Source: Mucilaginibacter saanensis
Lineage (GTDB): Bacteria > Bacteroidota > Bacteroidia > Sphingobacteriales > Sphingobacteriaceae
Reading direction: 5' to 3'
Assembly: GCF_014200575.1 (NCBI RefSeq)
Contig: NZ_JACHBZ010000007.1
Location: 186,001 to 250,000 of the forward strand
DNA: 64,000 nt
Numbering within the stretch: the first letter of the stretch is position 1; each line of letters begins with the position of its first letter. Below the pieces are notes generated by a model. The model did not search any database and was not told the origin of the DNA. It worked only from the letters and a program-made list of their open reading frames with translations. Shown piece after piece: positions 34,666 through 43,940 of this stretch. A program made the position numbers and the translations under genes.

Positions 34666-37293
34666 TTACACATTAAACAGTCCGTTACGTTCCTGTTCCT
34701 GATAGTTTTGTACGGTTTCAATGGCATTATCAACCACATCACTTAGTGCAGTAATAAATGTGCCGGGTTTGGCCAGGCTCATAGCGTGTTTTATGGCGTC
34801 AACCTCCTTTGGTACCACCTCAAGCCGTTTATTCGGATCAACCGAGTAGATGCCATCTTTAAGCAAGCCTAAAATGTTTTCGGCGGTACGGCCGCGCAGG
34901 TGTTTTTCCTGGCGAAGAATGATATAGTCAAACATTTCTGCTGATAACTTACCCAGTTCACGGATATCATCATCGCGGCGGTCGCCCGTACCTGCTATAA
35001 TACCTATTTTAAGTGGTGAGTCAATATGTTTTAAGAACTCCTTAATACCATTATATCCGTCGGGGTTGTGCGCAAAGTCAATCATGAAACGGAAATCCCT
35101 GAACTCGAAAATGTTCATCCGGCCAGGTGTTTGTGCCGCCGAAGGGATAAAGGTTTCTAATGACATTTTGATGTCTTCGGTTTTAAAGCCCCATAAAAAT
35201 GTGGCCAGGGTAGCGGCCAGCACATTCTCGATCATGAAAGGAACTGTACCACCAAAGGTTAGCGGTATCAGAATAGTGCGTTGTACACGTATCTTCCAGT
35301 CGCCTTTTTGTATGGTAATAAAGCCATTTTCGCAAATGGCAGCAATACCACCCTTGCGGCAATGCGATTTAATGATAGGGTTATTCTCGTTACGGCTAAA
35401 ATAGGCGATGTTGCAATCCGCCTTATTGCCAATACGCACACAGTGCTCATTGTCGGCATTTAAAACACCCCAGCCATCTTTTTTCACTGAGTTTAGTACC
35501 ACACTTTTTACCCGTGCCAGGTCGTCAAGCGTATGAATATCGGCCAGGCCCAGGTGATCTTCCTGTATGTTGGTTACCACACCTATATCGCAAAAACCAA
35601 AACCCAGGCCCGAGCGCAGGATGCCGCCGCGGGCAGTTTCCAGTACGGCAAAATCAACGGTAGGGTCGCGCAAAATAAACTCGCTGCTTACGGGGCCGGT
35701 AGTATCGCCTTTAAGCATCATGTTGTTTTGTACATAAATACCATCTGAGGTGGTAAAGCCAACACGATGGCCGTTGTTTTTTACAATGTGCGCAATTAAA
35801 CGGGTGGTAGTAGTTTTACCGTTGGTGCCCGTAATAGCAATAATAGGTATCCGTGCCGACTTACCAGTTGGGTAAAGCATATCCAGTACATGGCCGGCAA
35901 CGTTGCGTGGCAGGCCCTCGCTTGGTGCAATATGCATCCTGAAGCCTGGTGCGGCGTTAACCTCCAGCACCACGCCGCCATTTTCGGTAAGGGGTTCGGT
36001 AAGGTTTTGAGCCATAATATCAATGCCGCATATATCCAGCCCGATAATTTTTGATATGCGCTCGCAAATAAAAATATTCTGCGGGTGTACATGGTCCGTA
36101 ACATCAACAGAGGTGCCGCCGGTGCTCAGGTTTGCGGTTGATTTTACAAATATCTTTTCGTCCTTAGCTGGTACGGTATCAAGGGTGTAGCCTTTCTTTT
36201 CCAGCAGGTCAAGGGTATCACGGTCAATAGCAATCAGTGTCAGTACGTTCTCGTGTCCGTAGCCACGGCGCGGGTCAGCATTTTCTTTGTCAATCAGTTG
36301 CTGAATGGTTGACAAGCCATCGCCTATAATATGGGCCGGATCACGCAGCGCGGCGGCCACCATTTTATTATCAATCACCAATACGCGGAAATCATACCCG
36401 GTAACAAAGCGCTCCACAATTACCCGGCGGGATATTTTGGCGGCATGTTCATAGGCGGCAATCGCCTCTTCCTCGGTTTTTATATTAATGGAGATACCCC
36501 GGCCGTGGTTACCGTCAAGTGGTTTAAACACCAAGGGGAAACCTACTTTGCGAATGGCTTCGGCTACGCCCTCCAGTGATGAAATGGTGATACCTTTGGC
36601 AACCGGAATGGCCTGTTCCTGCAACATACGTTTGGTTTCGTCCTTATTGCTTGCAATGTCAACAGCTATGCTGCTGGTTTTTTCGGTCATGGTGGCGCGA
36701 AATCGTACCTGGTTTTTACCATAGCCTAATTGCACCAGCGATTGGTTGTTGAGCCTGATCCAGGGGATATCACGTGCAATGGCTTCTTCTACAATGGAGC
36801 CTGTACTTGGGCCTAAGCGGGTATTTTCCCGTATCTCACGCATTTGTTGTATGTCGGCTTCCAGGTTATAGTCTTCGCCTTTGATCAGGGCTTCTGCTAT
36901 GTTTACGGCTGCTTCGGCAGCAAAAACGCCAACTTTTTCTTCCAGGTAGGCAAATACTACGTTGTATACACCTTTGGTTTTGGTTTCGCGGGTGCGGCCA
37001 AAGCCAGTATCCATGCCCGCAAGGGTTTGAATTTCGAGTGCTATATGTTCAATAACATGACCCATCCAGGTACCTGCAATCACACGCTGAAAAAAGCCTC
37101 CCGCTACGCCGGGCGAGCAGCGATGGGCGTACAGGCTGGGCAATAAACTTTCAAGACGTTCATAAAAACCGTCAATTTCATTGGTGGGTTTATGCTCCAT
37201 CTCCTGCAGATCAAGCCGCATTTGTATTAATTTTTTGCGACGGATGCTCCAAATATTTGGTCCGCGCAACACTTGTATATTTTCGATTTTCAT
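34666..37293 (-). CDS. cphA: Cyanophycin synthetase
   Basis: The 875-residue enzyme polymerises Asp and Arg into cyanophycin using two ATP-dependent ligase modules. The N-terminal family segment LRGPNIWSIRRKKLIQMRLD is present (residues 9-28). An ATP-grasp module follows, with PLVFKPLDGNHGRGI near 250 and VLEVNAAPGFRMH near 445. A Mur-ligase module begins with the P-loop GTNGKTTTTR near 490 and contains IDFAHNPDGY near 742. The length is normal for CphA1. The divergent neighbours at 37535-39455 encode the degradation enzymes. Cyanophycin is a nitrogen reserve first known from cyanobacteria and later found in other bacteria. Confidence 0.94.
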   Translation of the reverse strand: MKIENIQVLRGPNIWSIRRKKLIQMRLDLQEMEHKPTNEIDGFYERLESLLPSLYAHRCSPGVAGGFFQRVIAGTWMGHVIEHIALEIQTLAGMDTGFGRTRETKTKGVYNVVFAYLEEKVGVFAAEAAVNIAEALIKGEDYNLEADIQQMREIRENTRLGPSTGSIVEEAIARDIPWIRLNNQSLVQLGYGKNQVRFRATMTEKTSSIAVDIASNKDETKRMLQEQAIPVAKGITISSLEGVAEAIRKVGFPLVFKPLDGNHGRGISINIKTEEEAIAAYEHAAKISRRVIVERFVTGYDFRVLVIDNKMVAAALRDPAHIIGDGLSTIQQLIDKENADPRRGYGHENVLTLIAIDRDTLDLLEKKGYTLDTVPAKDEKIFVKSTANLSTGGTSVDVTDHVHPQNIFICERISKIIGLDICGIDIMAQNLTEPLTENGGVVLEVNAAPGFRMHIAPSEGLPRNVAGHVLDMLYPTGKSARIPIIAITGTNGKTTTTRLIAHIVKNNGHRVGFTTSDGIYVQNNMMLKGDTTGPVSSEFILRDPTVDFAVLETARGGILRSGLGFGFCDIGVVTNIQEDHLGLADIHTLDDLARVKSVVLNSVKKDGWGVLNADNEHCVRIGNKADCNIAYFSRNENNPIIKSHCRKGGIAAICENGFITIQKGDWKIRVQRTILIPLTFGGTVPFMIENVLAATLATFLWGFKTEDIKMSLETFIPSAAQTPGRMNIFEFRDFRFMIDFAHNPDGYNGIKEFLKHIDSPLKIGIIAGTGDRRDDDIRELGKLSAEMFDYIILRQEKHLRGRTAENILGLLKDGIYSVDPNKRLEVVPKEVDAIKHAMSLAKPGTFITALSDVVDNAIETVQNYQEQERNGLFNV

Positions 37294-37534
37294 ACGGGCT
37301 TAATTTCCTTAAAACTATAAAACTTAACAGTGTAAATAAAACTTTTGCAGGCAAAAGGCATTATTTGTTTACAACAGCCTGCGTTTGTGGAGGTTTTTAT
37401 CTTAATTTGTATTGTGGAGTTGGTTGATTAAGTGCAAAAGTGGATTTCTGGGGTGAAACTTATATTATGATGATATTAAATTTAGTTTAACCCCGGCAAT
37501 TTAACCCAACTCAGTAAACTAAATTGAGAAAATT

Positions 37535-38458
37535 ATGAATGTCCCGAAAGGAAAGCTAATAATTATAGGCGGCGCAGTTGATATGGGGAGTAACGTTACT
37601 ATCCAGGAACATATTTTGCAGCCCGATTATATTAAATTTTTTGAACAGGGCATTTTAAAGCGCATTATTACCGAGTCGGCCAAACATGAAGGTTCTTTGA
37701 TTGAGGTAATAACCACGGCATCGCAAATTCCGGAATTGGTTGGTGATGAATATATCAAGGCATTTGGCCAGCTAAATGTAACCAACGTTAATGTGCTGCA
37801 TATTAAAAGCCGTGAAGATGCAGGCAATAAGGCTTATCTTGACCGTATACGCCAAGCTGACGTGGTGATGTTTAGCGGTGGTGATCAGTTAAGACTAACG
37901 GCTATTTTTGGGGGCACCGAGTTTTTACAGATCCTGAAACAGCGTTATCAAAAAGAGAATTTTGTAATAGCAGGTACATCGGCGGGAGCAGCGGCAGCCT
38001 CAACCCACATGATCTATCGCGGGCAAAGCAACGAAGCGCTGATCAAGGGCGAAGTGCAGATAACCGCTGGCCTTGGTTTTATTGATTCGGTAATTGTTGA
38101 TACGCACTTTGTACAGCGTGGCCGCATTGGGCGGTTGATGTATGCCGTAGCTACCAATCCGGGTATTTTAGGTATTGGCCTTGGTGAGGATACCGGTTTG
38201 CTGATTACCGAAGGCAATATGATGGAAGCCATTGGATCGGGTTTGATTATTTTGGTAGACGGACGGAGTATCGTGGCAACCAATATTTACGATGTAGAGA
38301 TAGGATCGCCGGTTTCCATTGAAAACCTGAAAGTGCATGTAATGTCTATTTTTGATAAATATGACCTGGCCCAGCACCGTTTACTCATCAAAAAAACGGT
38401 TAAGGTAGAAGATGGTGTTTTTATACATGCGCCAGATAGCGGCAAATTGCTGCAATAA
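37535..38458 (+). CDS. cphB: Cyanophycinase
   Basis: The 307-residue serine peptidase (family S51) splits cyanophycin into beta-Asp-Arg dipeptides. The nucleophile motif GTSAGAAAAS is present with Ser149, and GGDQLRL (near 110) is another family landmark. There is no signal peptide, so it acts in the cytoplasm where the granules form. It is divergent from cphA, with 241 bases between the two starts, and 154 bases upstream of the isoaspartyl peptidase gene. No clear consensus promoter was found in the shared spacer. Confidence 0.92.
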   Translation: MNVPKGKLIIIGGAVDMGSNVTIQEHILQPDYIKFFEQGILKRIITESAKHEGSLIEVITTASQIPELVGDEYIKAFGQLNVTNVNVLHIKSREDAGNKAYLDRIRQADVVMFSGGDQLRLTAIFGGTEFLQILKQRYQKENFVIAGTSAGAAAASTHMIYRGQSNEALIKGEVQITAGLGFIDSVIVDTHFVQRGRIGRLMYAVATNPGILGIGLGEDTGLLITEGNMMEAIGSGLIILVDGRSIVATNIYDVEIGSPVSIENLKVHVMSIFDKYDLAQHRLLIKKTVKVEDGVFIHAPDSGKLLQ

Positions 38459-38612
38459 AAAACCTATTCCTTTGTTAAAAAGATATGTTATCCTGAATTT
38501 GTTTCGGGCTTGCACCTGTTAGGCTGTAATTTGAATTACACTTATACTGTGAAATGCCAGGACAAATTGAGTATGGCGGAAACGATTTTTAGATCATTTA
38601 ATTAAGATCAAA

Positions 38613-39455
38613 ATGAAGATCATTATACATGGCGGTTTCTTTAGCGAATCGCGAACCAACCAGGAAGTAAAGCAAGCCAAACAGCAGGCTTTAAAAGAGA
38701 TTGTAGAGGCAGGACATAAATACCTGCAAACGCATAACGCCCTGGAAACAGTGGTTTATACTGTTCGTTTGTTGGAAGATTGTGATCTTTTTAACGCAGG
38801 TACCGGTTCACAGATACAAAGCGATGGCAAGATACGCCTGAGCGCCTCATTAATGGATGGTAAAACCCAGCGTTTTTCCGGGGTGATCAATATTGAGGAT
38901 GTAAAGAACCCTATTTGCATAGCCGAAAAGCTTCTGGCTTATGATGATCGTGTTTTGAGCGGCAAGGGTGCCAGGGAGTTTGCCGCCAATAATGGTGTGG
39001 CCTATTATAACCCCGAAACACCTCAGCGCCGCCATGAATATGAACAAAAGCTAAGAGATTCTATCAGGCTGGGTACAGTGGGCTGTGTTGCACTTGACAT
39101 TTATGGTGATCTGGCTGCGGCCACCTCAACGGGGGGCAAAGGTTTTGAAATACCTGGCCGCGTAAGCGACTCGGCCACCACGGCGGGTAATTATGCCAAC
39201 AGCCATGCCGGTATTTCATGTACCGGCGTGGGCGAGGATATTGTAAGCGGATCGGTTGCCACCAAAATTGTTACACGCGTTACCGATGGCATGCCTATCT
39301 CAATTGCTACCCATAAAACATTGGATGAGTTAAAGCCTTTTGATGGCTTCGCAGGTATTATAGGTATATCAGCCGATGGTCATATTTATCATGCCGATAC
39401 GCATCCGTATATGGTTTGGGCCCTGCATGACGGCGATGTGGAGGTTTTTGAATAA
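38613..39455 (+). CDS. iaaA: Isoaspartyl peptidase/L-asparaginase (Ntn hydrolase)
   Basis: The 280-residue precursor belongs to the plant-type asparaginase family. The autocleavage site is RLGTVGCVALD, with Thr155 becoming the N-terminal nucleophile of the beta subunit after cleavage. Substrate-binding segments are GRVSDSATTAGNYAN (near 190) and SCTGVGEDIV (near 205). It would hydrolyse the beta-Asp-Arg released by cyanophycinase into Asp and Arg, completing polymer recycling. That role follows from position next to cphB; the family also acts on asparagine and isoaspartyl peptides generally. At 280 residues it is somewhat shorter than the E. coli enzyme. Confidence 0.9.
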   Translation: MKIIIHGGFFSESRTNQEVKQAKQQALKEIVEAGHKYLQTHNALETVVYTVRLLEDCDLFNAGTGSQIQSDGKIRLSASLMDGKTQRFSGVINIEDVKNPICIAEKLLAYDDRVLSGKGAREFAANNGVAYYNPETPQRRHEYEQKLRDSIRLGTVGCVALDIYGDLAAATSTGGKGFEIPGRVSDSATTAGNYANSHAGISCTGVGEDIVSGSVATKIVTRVTDGMPISIATHKTLDELKPFDGFAGIIGISADGHIYHADTHPYMVWALHDGDVEVFE

Positions 39456-39615
39456 ATTAAAATTATTAATTATAACATTGGGTGGGGTTGCTGCGTTAAA
39501 GGGGGTAATAATGTATAAAGGCTTATGCAATTGCCTGTTTAGCATATTGTTTAACCGTAATATATTATTATATTTGTTTACTGATTAATTTATTTAAGCC
39601 CAGTCAAAAGATTAA

Positions 39616-40239
39616 ATGAGATTCATTTTACTTATAATCTTCTGTTCCATCAGCCTTTCTGTGTCTGCACAATGGTATAAGTATAACCCATTTAAAAAGC
39701 ATGAACGTTACGCTCAAATAGCTCTTTTAAAGGATCACTCCATGAAAAGGCTGCCTGTTGCCGGTTTGGCTAAAGTTAAAATTACCAATGCCAGAATTGA
39801 ACGTACGCCCTATTCGCTTTTGCTAATGGAGGCTTCGGTAATAAAAACTGCGCAGCATAATATGCGTTTCCGCGTTTATAATACGGCCAGCTATAATTTT
39901 AGCGATCTGGCCCAGATGTACCTGAAGCAAAACAGACTGTCTGAAGCTAAGTGGTATTTACTGCAAAGTTTATTGATATCGCGCCAGCAAAATGATAACC
40001 GGCACACCATAACCAACCTGATTAATCTGGCTGCTGTAAAAACCGGCTATGGCGATTATGCACAGGCAAAGCAGGACCTGGTAGAGGCACGTACATTGGC
40101 CAGTTCACTTGGCCTTACAATGGATGTGGCCGCTGTTGACAAGCAGATGCACTATCTGCAGGATAATAAAAATACGCTGAAAACCGAGATTCGCTATGCT
40201 GAAACTGCTGATGCAGACCCCAAAACAGCTATAAAGTAA
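39616..40239 (+). CDS. Secreted TPR-like protein
   Basis: The 207-residue protein has a signal peptide ending near SVSAQW (residues 1-18). The second half reads as tetratricopeptide-type helix pairs: FSDLAQMYLKQNRLSEAKWYLLQSLLIS (in two parts, near 95-122), then TITNLINLAAVKTGYGDYAQAKQDLVEA near 128-155. I cannot assign a function. It lies between the cyanophycin genes and the tail-specific protease, and has its own terminator at 40323-40350. Confidence 0.7.
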   Translation: MRFILLIIFCSISLSVSAQWYKYNPFKKHERYAQIALLKDHSMKRLPVAGLAKVKITNARIERTPYSLLLMEASVIKTAQHNMRFRVYNTASYNFSDLAQMYLKQNRLSEAKWYLLQSLLISRQQNDNRHTITNLINLAAVKTGYGDYAQAKQDLVEARTLASSLGLTMDVAAVDKQMHYLQDNKNTLKTEIRYAETADADPKTAIK

Positions 40240-40322
40240 TATTTTTATGTAACATTAGCGTAAAATGCTTATGGTTATATACTACAAGTAAAACATTATC
40301 GTATTATTGTTATTGTAATAGG

Positions 40323-40350
40323 AGAGGCAGTTTACCAACTGTCTCTTTTT
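40323..40350 (+). terminator. Terminator after the TPR gene
   Basis: AGAGGCAGTT at 40323-40332 pairs with AACTGTCTCT at 40337-40346 (one wobble) over a four-base loop, with T at 40346-40350. It separates the TPR gene from the protease gene. Confidence 0.7.
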
Positions 40351-40425
40351 ATTTACATTAGCAACTTAAATTACGCGCAAGTATTGATGTTTTACATAAA
40401 TCCCGATTTAACTACAGTAAAAGAT

Positions 40426-42561
40426 ATGTTTAAGAAAGTATATTTAGTATTGGTGCTGGCCGCTGCACTTGCTTGTAAAGCATCGCCGTCAAAACCTGTA
40501 AAAGTACCCGGCTCCAATGATCTGCAACCCGATGAACAGCAAAGTGTTGTTTGTAAGCAGATTGCATCAATGATATCAAATTATAACTACAAAAAGGTTG
40601 ATCTGAATGATTCCATATCTGAAGTAGTTTTTAACCGTTACATTAAATTGCTTGATGAAAATCACAGCTATTTCTTAGCGTCGGATATTAAGGATTTTGA
40701 TAAATACAAAACCGTGCTTGATGATGACCTGAAAGCCGGTAACCTGAACGATGCCTTTTATATATTCAACGTTTTTCAAAAGCGTTACATCGAGCATGTA
40801 AACTATTCGCTGGCTCAGCTAAACAAAAACTTTGATTTCAATAAAACTGAAACCTTTGTTTATGATCGTGATAAGCTGCCATGGCCGGCTACACAGGCCG
40901 ATATGGATGCCATGTGGTCGCAACGCGTAAAATACGATCTGCTTAACCTGAAACTGGCTAATAGCGATATGGCTAAAAACAAGGAAACGCTGAAAAAACG
41001 TTACCAAAGCCTGTTGTCGCAAGCCAACAAACTTTCTAACCAGGACGTTTTTCAATACTTTATGGATGCCTTTACCGAGGCTATTGACCCGCACACCAAT
41101 TACTTTAACCCATCAAACGCAGCAAACTTCAATATCGAAATGTCGCGTCAGTTAGAGGGGATAGGCGCGTCACTGGCTTCTGAAAATGAGTATGTAACTA
41201 TTAAAACCGTTGTTCCGGGTGGTCCTGCAGACAAAAGCCACCAGATAAATATTGATGACCGTATTGTTGGTGTTGCACAAGGAAAGGCCGGCGAGTTCCA
41301 GAACGTTGTGGGCTGGCGTATTGAAAATGCCATTGCTTTAATCCGCGGTACAAAAGGTACCGTTGTTAAGCTGGAGATATTAGCTGCAGGTGCTGGCGCC
41401 GGTAGCAAGCCAAAAATTGTTGAAATGGTACGTGAAAAGATCATTTTAAAAGATCAATCTGCCAAAAAGGAGATCCGTACGTATAACAGCAATGGTAAAA
41501 CGGTTAAGATTGGTGTAATTGCCATACCTGCATTTTATATCGACTTTAATGATTACAAAGCAGGCAACCCTAACTACAAAAGTACCACGCATGATGTGAA
41601 ACTGATATTGGATACCCTGAAACGTGAAAATGTTGATGGTATAGTAATTGACCTGCGCGAAAACGGTGGCGGCTCATTAATGGAAGCCATTGAACTTACC
41701 GGCTTGTTTATAAAAACCGGCCCGGTGGTACAGGTAAAGGATACTAAGGAGCAGGTAGAGGTTGACCAAGACGATGATCCGGGAGTAGCCTATGCTGGTC
41801 CGATGGGCGTATTGGTTGACCGTTTCAGCGCTTCGGCCTCTGAAATATTTTCAGGCGCTATACAGGATTACGGTCGCGGATTGATACTTGGTACTCAAAC
41901 CTATGGTAAAGGATCAGTTCAGAGCGCTATTGATCTTGATCGTGTGTTAGGGTCGCCGATACGTGATAAAATTAGCCAGCTGGCAGGTGGCGGAAACAAA
42001 AAGGTATCAACCGGAAGCCAAAATACTTACGGACAGCTTAACTTAACAATAGCTAAGTTTTACCGCATTAGTGGTAATTCAACACAGCATAAAGGTGTAA
42101 GTCCTGATATTTCATTCCCGTCGTTAATACCATTGGATAAATATGGCGAGGATACCGAACCGTCGGCTATGCCTTTTGATATTATTGCTAAAACCACCTA
42201 TACTAAAACCGGCGATTTTACTGGTGTTTTACCACAGCTTAAAAAACTGCATGATCAGCGTATGTCTACCAGCGACAGCTATAAATATATGCTGGAAGAC
42301 ATTGCCGACTTTAAAAAGCGTGATGCCGAAAACAGCGTAACCCTGAACGAAGGTGAGTTAAAGAAACAACGCGATGCTGATGAGAAAAAAGCATTGGAGC
42401 GCAATAACCTGCGCCGTGTGGCTTTAGGTTTACCGGCCCTGAAAAAAGGCCAGACAAAACCTAAAGACGAGGATCTGGACTTTGTTAAACGCGAAGCCGG
42501 CCAGATCATGACTGATTACATTAGCCTGGAGCCTAAGCTTACCAGCGTAACTCCACAATAA
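40426..42561 (+). CDS. prc: Tail-specific (carboxy-terminal processing) protease, S41A
   Basis: I start at the ATG at 40426 (711 residues), where a lipoprotein-type signal begins (MFKKVYLVLVLAAALAC); the longer frame adds 14 residues without signal features. A PDZ domain lies near residues 235-320. The S41 protease core follows, with IDLRENGGGSLMEAI (near 410), the catalytic Ser in RFSASASEIFSGA (near 470) and the catalytic Lys in QTYGKGSVQ (near 500). A C-terminal DUF3340-type helical region completes the long form typical of Prc/Tsp. It would trim or degrade periplasmic proteins. Confidence 0.9.
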   Translation: MFKKVYLVLVLAAALACKASPSKPVKVPGSNDLQPDEQQSVVCKQIASMISNYNYKKVDLNDSISEVVFNRYIKLLDENHSYFLASDIKDFDKYKTVLDDDLKAGNLNDAFYIFNVFQKRYIEHVNYSLAQLNKNFDFNKTETFVYDRDKLPWPATQADMDAMWSQRVKYDLLNLKLANSDMAKNKETLKKRYQSLLSQANKLSNQDVFQYFMDAFTEAIDPHTNYFNPSNAANFNIEMSRQLEGIGASLASENEYVTIKTVVPGGPADKSHQINIDDRIVGVAQGKAGEFQNVVGWRIENAIALIRGTKGTVVKLEILAAGAGAGSKPKIVEMVREKIILKDQSAKKEIRTYNSNGKTVKIGVIAIPAFYIDFNDYKAGNPNYKSTTHDVKLILDTLKRENVDGIVIDLRENGGGSLMEAIELTGLFIKTGPVVQVKDTKEQVEVDQDDDPGVAYAGPMGVLVDRFSASASEIFSGAIQDYGRGLILGTQTYGKGSVQSAIDLDRVLGSPIRDKISQLAGGGNKKVSTGSQNTYGQLNLTIAKFYRISGNSTQHKGVSPDISFPSLIPLDKYGEDTEPSAMPFDIIAKTTYTKTGDFTGVLPQLKKLHDQRMSTSDSYKYMLEDIADFKKRDAENSVTLNEGELKKQRDADEKKALERNNLRRVALGLPALKKGQTKPKDEDLDFVKREAGQIMTDYISLEPKLTSVTPQ

Positions 42562-42603
42562 TCTCGGTCCTCCGAAAAAGAGGACATTTGATCAACATAT
42601 TTT

Positions 42604-42632
42604 AATCCCGGCTCAAAAGCCGGGATTTTTTG
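42604..42632 (+). terminator. Terminator of the tail-specific protease gene
   Basis: AATCCCGGCT at 42604-42613 and AGCCGGGATT at 42618-42627 form a perfect stem with a four-base loop, followed by a T run to 42631. It lies 43 bases past the stop codon. Confidence 0.85.
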
Positions 42633-42657
42633 TTTTATAATAATCTATAATCAGCCG

Positions 42658-42763
42658 TCATTGCGAGGCACGAAGCAATCTCTATGCTATACAGAGTAAA
42701 TAAGAATTCAGAACATGCATAACGAGGGCCAGCCTGTGTAGAGATTGCTTCGTTCAGCAATGA
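42658..42763. repeat. Dispersed palindromic repeat, TCATTGCGAG family
   Basis: TCATTGCGAGGCACGAAGCA at 42658-42677 continuing to 42684 faces TAGAGATTGCTTCGTTCAGC at 42739-42758 continuing to 42763, with a 54-base centre. It belongs to the same family as 9323-9415. A short GC palindrome, CTCCCCCTTCAGGGGG, follows at 42778-42793. Confidence 0.75.
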
Positions 42764-42836
42764 AGCATTTATTAAGCTCCCCCTTCAGGGGGCAAGGGGG
42801 CAAACCAATTGCCCTTACTGTGGTTACTTATATACC

Positions 42837-43940
42837 ATGGCTAAAAAACCGTTGCTTGAGTTTACCAACAGTGGGATTTATTGTGCCCGGGGCCGGTTTT
42901 ATATTGACCCCTGGAAACCGGTTGATGATGCTGTAATTACACATGCCCATGCAGATCATGCCTATGTAGGCCATAAACATTACCTGGCTCATCATCTGTC
43001 AAAAGAAATATTGCTTTATCGCCTGGGGCAAATTCAGCTGCAAACGGTGGCTTATGGCGAAACGGTGATGAAAAATGGTGTGAAAATATCATTGCATCCC
43101 GCGGGCCACGTAATTGGCTCCGCACAAATCAGGGTAGAGTACCAGGGTGAGGTCTGGGTAGTATCCGGCGACTATAAGTTAGAGGACGATGGCATTTCAA
43201 CCCCTTTTGAGCCAGTACCGTGCCATCATTTTATATCAGAATGTACTTTTGGGATGCCCGTTTACACCTGGAAACCGCAGGTGCAGATATTTGAAGATAT
43301 TAATAACTGGTGGCGCAGCAATTTGCATCATGGCGTAGCCACGGTTCTGGTGGGTTACTCATTGGGGAAAGCTCAGCGCATACTGCAAAACCTTGATCTG
43401 TTTAACGGCAAAGTATATACCCACGGTGTAATTGAAAATACCAATGAGGCCCTGCGCCGCAATGGGGTATTGCTAAACCCTACAGAAAGAATTACTGCCG
43501 ACTCGGTAAAAGAGGAGGTGCGGCAGGGGATCATATTAGCTCCGCCATCATCGGTAGGTACCCCCTGGATGCGTAAATTTCAACCCTATAGCTTTGGCTA
43601 TTGTTCAGGTTGGATGGCTATTCGTGGTGCCAAACGCCGCCGCGCTGCCGACCGCGGGTTTGTACTATCTGACCATGCCGACTGGAACGGACTGATCAGT
43701 GCCATTGACGCTACGGGTTGCGAAAGCGTTTACCTGACACATGGTTATACGGCCACATTTTCAAGGTATCTTAATGAAATAGGTTTTGATGCTCACGAGG
43801 TGCATACGCTATATGGGGAGGAGGACCCCTCCAACCTCCCCGAAGGGGAGGCTTTTAATGAGCTTACAGATAATCCAAATGCTAATAAAGTCCTTTCCAT
43901 TGGAGAAGATTTAAGTGAGGCTGGAGGCTCTGTTTCATGA
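42837..43940 (+). CDS. Ligase-associated MBL-fold DNA exonuclease with repeat-derived tail
   Basis: The 367-residue protein is a metallo-beta-lactamase/beta-CASP-type nuclease of the ligase-associated DNA exonuclease family. The metal motif THAHADHAYVGH lies near residues 36-47, further ligands are in HPAGHVIGSAQ and the C-terminal block VLSDHADWNGL is near 281. It overlaps the ligase gene by 4 bases, indicating translational coupling for a DNA repair pair. The last 37 or so residues (from about 331) are encoded inside a dispersed palindromic element at 43826-43929 and look unlike the rest, so the ancestral protein probably ended near residue 330. Confidence 0.9.
   Translation: MAKKPLLEFTNSGIYCARGRFYIDPWKPVDDAVITHAHADHAYVGHKHYLAHHLSKEILLYRLGQIQLQTVAYGETVMKNGVKISLHPAGHVIGSAQIRVEYQGEVWVVSGDYKLEDDGISTPFEPVPCHHFISECTFGMPVYTWKPQVQIFEDINNWWRSNLHHGVATVLVGYSLGKAQRILQNLDLFNGKVYTHGVIENTNEALRRNGVLLNPTERITADSVKEEVRQGIILAPPSSVGTPWMRKFQPYSFGYCSGWMAIRGAKRRRAADRGFVLSDHADWNGLISAIDATGCESVYLTHGYTATFSRYLNEIGFDAHEVHTLYGEEDPSNLPEGEAFNELTDNPNANKVLSIGEDLSEAGGSVS
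43826..43929. repeat. Palindromic element inside the exonuclease coding sequence
   Basis: CCTCCAACCTC at 43828-43838 faces GAGGCTGGAGG at 43917-43927 (one mismatch), and CCTCCCCGAAGGGGAGG at 43835-43851 is an internal hairpin. A second, weaker hairpin, CCTTTCCATTGGAGAAG, spans 43892-43908. It keeps the reading frame open and overlaps only the 3' end of the exonuclease gene. Confidence 0.75.

Noticed and set aside
39376..39588. Plus-strand open frame overlapping the end of the isoaspartyl peptidase gene
   Set aside because: It is out of frame with a confident gene and ends in AT-rich intergenic sequence; no features.
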